Assembly: GCA_039654915.1 (NCBI GenBank)
Contig: CM077593.1
Coordinates: forward strand, 77,108,501-77,172,500
Length of the DNA stretch: 64,000 bases
Source of the DNA: Aquilaria yunnanensis
Lineage: Eukaryota > Streptophyta > Magnoliopsida > Malvales > Thymelaeaceae
Direction of reading: 5' to 3'
The first letter of the stretch is position 1, and the number at the start of each line of letters is the position of its first letter. Of the stretch, positions 58,301 through 64,000 are shown one piece after another. A program made the position numbers and the translations under genes. The notes under the pieces are model-generated. The model was not told the DNA's origin and searched no databases. It saw only the letters and a list, made by a program, of their open reading frames with translations.

Positions 58301-61300
58301 TTTTCCTTTTGTTTTCCTTTCTATTTCGTTGTCTGGATTTGGACGTTTTGTTGTTCTAGTAAAAATTACTTTCGCGATGCTCTTGGTTGCCATAGCTTTT
58401 GGTTGTTAGATCCTTCATTTCCAACTTCAATAGTAGCATTGGACTATTATTTTTCGTTAGCATTTTGTTGTTCAACATTTTCTCGTTTTTGTTATCCCGG
58501 AAATAGCATATCTAAAAAAATCGATCGCAACAAACACAAACTACCAAGGAACCAGATTTTGAATTCCAGGAAGCTCGCCCCCGTTTTTTTTTTTTTTTGT
58601 TTTCTTTGTATTTCATTGTATGGATTCGGAGGTTTTTTTGTTCTAATAAAAACTGTTGCTGTGATACTCTTGGTCACCATAGCTTTCGGTTGTTTGATCC
58701 TTCTTTTCAAACTTCAATAGTACCATTTGACTGTTATTTTTAGTTAGTATTTTTCTATTCAACATTTTCTCATTTTGTTATCTCGGTAGCAGCAGGCCTC
58801 GCAAAACCGATCACGCCAAACACACACTGTAGAGTAGGACCCGATTTTGGATTCCAGGTAGCTCGATCCTTTTTGTTTTTTGCTTCCTTTTCTATTTCAT
58901 TGCCTGGATTCGGAGGTTTTGTTGTTCTAGTAAAAATTATTTTCGCGATGCTCTTGGTCGCCATAGCTTTGGGTTGTTAGATCCTTCCTTTCCAACTTCA
59001 ATAGTACCAGTGGACTGTTATTTTTCTTTAGTATTTTGCTGTTCAACATTTTCTCATTTTTTTTATCACGGAAGCAGCAGATCTCGCAAAATCAATCGCG
59101 CCAAACACAAACTGCCGGGTAAGACCTAATTTTGAATTCCAGGCAGCTCGCTCTTGTTTTTTTTTTTTTGCTTTTCTTTGTATATCATTGTCTAGATTCG
59201 GAGGTTTTATTGTTCTAATAAAAATTGTTGTCACGACACTTTTGGTCGCCATTGCTTTCAATTGTTTGATCCTTCTTTTCCAACTCCAATAGTACCATTT
59301 GACTATTATTTTTCGTTAGTAATTTTCTGCTCAACATTTTCTCGTTTTTGTTATCACAAAAGCAGCGGATCTCGCAAAATCTTTCATGCGAAACACAAAC
59401 TACCGGGTAAGACCCGATTTCAAATTCCAGGTAGCTTGCTCTTGTTTTTTTTTTTTTTTGCTTTTCTTTGTATATGGTTGTCTAGATTTGGAGGTTTTGT
59501 TGTTCTAATAAAAATTGTTGTCACGACGCTTTTGGTTGCCATTGCTTTTGGTTGTTTGATCCTTCTTTTCCAAGTTCAATAGTACCATTTGAATGTTGTT
59601 TGTTGTTAGTATTTTTTTGTTCAACATTTTCCCATTTTGTTATCCGGGAAGCAGCAGGTCTCGCAAAATCAATCACGGCAAACACATGCTATGGGGCAAC
59701 ACTCGATTTCGAATTCCAGGTAGCTCGTTCTTTTGTTTTTATTGCTTTCCATTCAATTTCATTGTCTGGGTTTGGAGGTTTTGTTGTTCTAGTAAAAATT
59801 ATTTTCACGATGCTCTTTGTAACCATACCTTTTCGTTGTTAGATCTTTCTTTTCCAACTTCCATAGTACCATTGTAGTGTTATTTTTAGTTAGTATTTTC
59901 CGGTTCAACATTTTCTCATTTTGTTATCCCGGAAGCAGCAGGTCTTGCAAAATCAATTGTGCCAAACATATGTTGCAAAGCAAGACTTGATTTCAGATTC
60001 TAGGTAGCACGCTCTTTTCATTTTTCTGCTTTCCATTCAATTTCATTGTTTGGATTTGGAGGTTTTATTTTCCTACTAAAAATTATTTTCACGATGCTCT
60101 TTGTCGCCAAACCTTTTGGTTGTTAGATCCTTCTTTTCCAACTTCCATAGTTACAATGCAGTGTTATTTTTAGTTAGTATTTTCCTGTTTAACATTTTCT
60201 CATTTTTGTTATCTCGGAAGCAGTACATATCGCAAAATTGATCGCGCCAAACACAAATTGCTGAGAAATACCCGAGTTCGAATTCCAGGTAGGTCGCTCC
60301 CATTTTTCTTTTTTTGTTTACTTTTCATTGTACTTCATTGTCTGGATTCGGAGGTTTTGTTCTAATAAGAAAAACTGCTCTCGCGATGCTCTTGGTGACC
60401 CTAGCTTTTGGTTGTTTGATCCTTCTTTTCCAACTTCAATAGTTCCATTTGACTGTTATTTTTAGCTCGTATTTTTTTGTTCAACATTTTCTTGTTTTAT
60501 TATCACGGAAAGAGCAAGTCTCTTAAAATCGATCACACCAAACACAGACTGCGGAGCAAGACCAGATTTCGGATTCTAGGTAGCTTGCTCCTGTTTTTTT
60601 TTTTTTTTGCTTTCCTTTCTATTTCATTGTCTGGATTCAGACGTTTTGTTCTTCTAGTAAAAATTATTTTCACGATGCTCTTGGTTGCCATAGCTTTTGG
60701 TCGTTAGATCCTTCATTTCAAACCTCAATAGTACCACTGGACTGTTATTTTTCATTAGCATTTTTCTGTTCAACATTTTCTCATTTTTGTTATCCCAGAA
60801 GCAGCATATTTGAAAAAATCGATCGCGCCAAACACAGACTGTCAAGCAAGACCCGACTTTGAATTCCAGGTAGCTCGCTCGCATTTTCCTTTGTTTTTTT
60901 TTATTTTCTTTTCTTTGTATTTCATTGTCTGGAGTCGAAGGTTTTGTTGTTCTAATAAAGATTGTTTTCGTGATGCTCTTGGTCGCCATAGCTTTCGGTT
61001 GTTTGATCCTTCTTTTCAATCTTCAATAGTACCATTTGACGGTTATTTTTAGTTAGTTTTTTTCTGTTCAACATTTTCTCGTTTTGTTATCCCGTAAGCA
61101 GCATGCCTCGCAAAATTGATCGCGCTAAACATAGATTGTGGAGCAGGACACGATTTTGGATTCCAGGTAGCTCAATCCTTTTTGTTTTTTGCTTCCCTTT
61201 TTATTTCATTGCCTGTATTCGAAGGTTTTGTTGTTCTAGTAAAAATTATTTTTTCTATGCTCTTGGTGGCCATAGCTTTTGCTTGTTAGATCCTTCTTTT

Positions 61301-63904
61301 CCACTGGACTTTTATTTTTTGTTAGTATTTTGCTGTTCAACATTTTCTCAATTTTGTTATCACGGAAGCTGCAGATCTCACAAAATCGATCGCGCCAAAC
61401 ATAAATTGCCGGGTAAGAACCAATTTCTAATTCCAGGTAGCTCACTCTTTTTTTTTTTTTTTTTTTGCTTTTCTTTGTATATCATTGTCTAGATTCAAAG
61501 GTTTTGTTGTTCTAATAAAAATTGCTGTCACGACACTTCTTGTCGCCATTGCTTTTGGTTTTTTTATCCTTCTTTTCCAACTTCAATGGAACCATTTGAC
61601 TGTTGTTTTTAGTTAGTATTTTTTTGTTCAACATTTTCTCATTTTTGTTATCACAAAAGCAGCAGATATCGCAAAATCTATCACGCCAAACACAAACTGC
61701 CGGGTAAGACTTGATTTCGAATTCCAGGTAGGTCGCTCTTGTTGTTTTTTTCTTTTCTTTATATATCATTGTCTAGATTCTGAGGTTTTGTTGTTCTAAT
61801 AAAAATTGTTGTCACGACGCCTTTCATCGCCATTGCTTTCGGTTGTTTGATCCTTCTTTTCCAACTTCAATAGTACCATTTGACTGTTGTTTTTAGTTAG
61901 TATTTTTCTAATCAACATTTTCTCATTTTATTATCCAGGAAGCAGCATGTCTCGCAAAATCAATCGCGCCAAACACATGCTGTAGAGCAAGACTCAATTT
62001 CGGATTCCAGGTAGCTCATTCTTTTCTTTATTCTGCTTTCCATTCAATTTCATTGTCTGGATTCAGAGCTTTTGTTGTCCTAGTAAACATTATTTTCTCG
62101 ATGCTCTTTGTCACCATACCTTTTGGTTGTTAGATCCTTCTTTTCCAACTTCCATAGTACCATTACAGTGTTATTTTTAGTTACTATTTTGCTGTTCAAC
62201 ATTTTCTCATTTTTGTTATCTCGGAAGCAGAAGATATTGCAAAATTGATCCCGCCAAACACAAACTGCCAAGCAAGACCTATGTTCGAATTCCAGGTAGG
62301 TCGCTCCCATTTTTCTTTTTTTTTTTTTTTGCTTTTCTTTGTACTTTATTTTTTGGATTCGGAGGTTTTGTTGTTCTAATAAAAAGTGTTGTCGCGATGC
62401 TCTTGGTCACCAGAGCTTTCAGTTGTTTGATCCTTCTCTTCCAACTTCAATAGTACCATTTGACTGTTATTTTTAGCTAGTATTTTTCTGTTCAACATTT
62501 TCTCGTTTTATTATCAAGGAAAGAGCAAGTCTCGCAAAATCGATCGTGCCAAACACAGACTGCGAAGCAAGACCCGATTTCGGATTATAGGTAGCTTGCT
62601 CTTTTTTTTTCTTTTGTTTTCCTTTCTATTTCGTTGTCTGGATTTGGACGTTTTGTTGTTCTAGAAAAAATTACTTTTGCGATGCTCTTGGTTGCCATAG
62701 CTTTTGGTTGTTAGATCCTTCATTTCCAACTTCAATAGTAGCATTGGACTATTATTTTTCGTTAGCATTTTGTTGTTCAACATTTTCTCATTTTTGTTAT
62801 CCCGGAAATAGCAGATCTAAAAAAATCGATCGTGACAAACACAAACTACCAAGCAATACCAGATTTTGAATTCCAGGAAGCTCGCTGCCATTTTTTTTTT
62901 TTTGTTTTCTTTGTATTTCATTGTCTGGATTCGGAGGTTTTGTTGTTCTAATAAAAACTGTTGCTGTGATACTCTTGGTCCCCATAGCTTTCGGTTGTTT
63001 GATCCTTCTTTTCAAACTTCAATAGTACCATTTGACTGTTATTTTTAGTTAGTATTTTTCTATTCAACATGTTCTCATTTTGTTATCCCGGTAGCAGCAG
63101 GCCTCGCAAAATCGATCGCGCCAAACACAGACTGCAGAGCAGGACCCGATTTTGGATTCCAGGTAGCTCGATCCTTTTTTTTTTTTTCTTCCCTTTCTAT
63201 TTAATTGTCTGGATTCGAAGGTTTTCTTGTTCTAGTAAAAATTATTTTCGTGATGCTCTTGGTCGCCATAGCTTTGGGTTGTTAGATCCTTCCTTTCCAA
63301 CTTCAATAGTACCAGTGGACTGTTATTTTTCGTTAGTATTTTGCTGTTCAACATTTTCTCATTTTTTTTATCACGGAAGCAGCAGATCTCGCAAAATCAA
63401 TCGCGCCAAACACAAACTGTCGGGTAAGACCCGATTTCGAATTCCAGGTAGCTCGCTCTTGTTTTTTTTTTTTTGCTTTTCTTTGTATATCATTGTCTAG
63501 ATTCGGAGGTTTTATTGTTCTAATAAAAATTGTTGTCACGACACTTTTGGTCGCCATTGCTTTCAGTTGTTTGATCCTTCTTTTCCAACTTCAATAGTAC
63601 CATTTGACTCTTGTTTTTGGTTCGTAATTTTCTGCTCAACATTTTCTCGTTTTTGTTATCACAAAAGCAGCGGATCTTGCAAAATCGTTCATGCGAAACA
63701 CAAACTACCGGGTAAGACCCGATTTCGAATTCCAGGTAGCTTGCTCTTGTTTTTTTTTTTTGCTTTTCTTTGTATATGATTGTCTAGATTCGGAGGTTTT
63801 GTTGTTCTAATAAAAATTGTTGTCACGATGCTTTTCGATGCCATTGCTTTTGGTTGTTTGATCCTTCTTTTCCAAGTTTAATAGTACCATTTGAATGTTG
63901 TTTG
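49331..63904 (+). repeat. satellite array, ~285-bp monomer, about 51 copies
   Basis: The anchor AGGTAG(C/G) recurs at 49411, 49703, 50262, 50547, 50833 and 51117, i.e. spacings of 276-292 bp (at 49979 the unit reads AAGTAG). Each monomer contains GGAAGCAGCAGGTCTCGC, ATCG(C/A)GCCAAACAC, GAATTCCAGGTAGCTCGC, a T-run of 8-22, TTTCATTGTCTGGATTCGG and TTCCAACTTCAATAGTACC. Monomers differ by roughly 10-20 percent. Short ORFs arise on both strands in most monomers and reflect the repeat, not genes. The array begins next to a promoter-like segment and ends at 63904 against unrelated sequence. Confidence 0.93.
55610..63904 (+). repeat. higher-order duplication of ~4.3 kb (15 monomers) within the satellite
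   Basis: Rare monomer variants recur at near-constant distance: CCCGAGTTCG at 55977 and 60271 (4294), GCATGCCTCGC at 56805 and 61101 (4296), ATTACAGTG at 57861 and 62162 (4301), CCAGGAAGCTCGC at 58566 and 62873 (4307). The second unit is cut at 63904. Confidence 0.9.
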
Positions 63905-64000
63905 TGACGGCTCTCCTAGTTGATTAATCAAGTAAGTGTTTATTTTACTTTGATTAAGTGTTTATTAAAATAAGTACCTCAAGTTAGCACCTTGTTAAGC
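63905..64000. other. sequence beyond the satellite, possible start of another insertion
   Basis: The array breaks off in mid-monomer and continues with TGACGGCTCTCCTAG. A start with TG could be an LTR end, but too little is visible to tell. Confidence 0.3.

Noticed and set aside
49331..63904. Dozens of ORFs of 60-140 codons on both strands in the satellite (for example 58403-58720 + and 54344-54673 -) as a gene family
   Set aside because: They are offset copies of the same monomer, read across T-runs of variable length, and occur on both strands. No domain is recognisable; they follow from repeat structure and base composition.

Overview
This window looks like nuclear, repeat-rich (probably pericentromeric or other heterochromatic) DNA of a flowering plant. 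The evidence is two Ty3/gypsy elements of the plant-specific Tat type, LTR elements several kilobases long, degenerate tracts of the plant telomere motif TTTAGGG, fragments that read like plant plastid-type lysyl-tRNA synthetase and a CYP97-like P450, and a long satellite array. I see no intact host protein-coding gene, no tRNA or rRNA gene and no CRISPR array. Species cannot be told from the sequence alone.

Layout. (1) 1-9626: 3' part of a decayed Tat-type element (copy 1), with gag, protease, reverse transcriptase, two RNase H domains and integrase on +, an antisense gene on -, then the 3' LTR. (2) 9627-15789: AT-rich intergenic DNA with a 160-bp tandem repeat, telomere-like tracts, a CACTA-like terminus and an AT-rich repeat arm. 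(3) 15790-38541: a three-level nest. A non-coding LTR element on - (LTRs about 3 kb, interior 3.7 kb, initiator-Met-like primer site) has its right LTR split by a 2.4-kb solo-LTR-like insertion (24031-37028, TSD AATGG). That insertion is split in turn by a second, nearly complete Tat element (copy 2, 24950-35564, TSD CTAAC, LTRs 809 bp). (4) 38542-41975: telomere-like DNA, then a 32/64-bp tandem array that inverts about a centre near 40357, then an AT-rich arm that is the inverted partner of 15155-15779. Without the nested insertions, the arms and array form a fold-back-like unit of about 4 kb. (5) 42000-49300: LTR remnants, fragments of lysyl-tRNA synthetase and P450 exons on -, and AT-rich DNA ending in a promoter-like stretch. 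(6) 49331-63904: about 51 tandem copies of a ~285-bp satellite, with a ~4.3-kb higher-order duplication in the right half.

How the parts work together. In an active Tat element the + strand polyprotein (gag-pro-RT-RNaseH-aRNaseH-IN) would copy and integrate the element. Here both copies carry many stops and frameshifts and are dead. Comparing the two copies shows that the antisense gene is a four-exon gene: three introns sit at matching places with matching phases in both copies, and a TATA box on - lies upstream in both. This spliced antisense gene, the inverted 64-bp array inside a fold-back-like unit, and the satellite that appears to grow out of a promoter/first-exon-like segment are the most interesting structures in the window.
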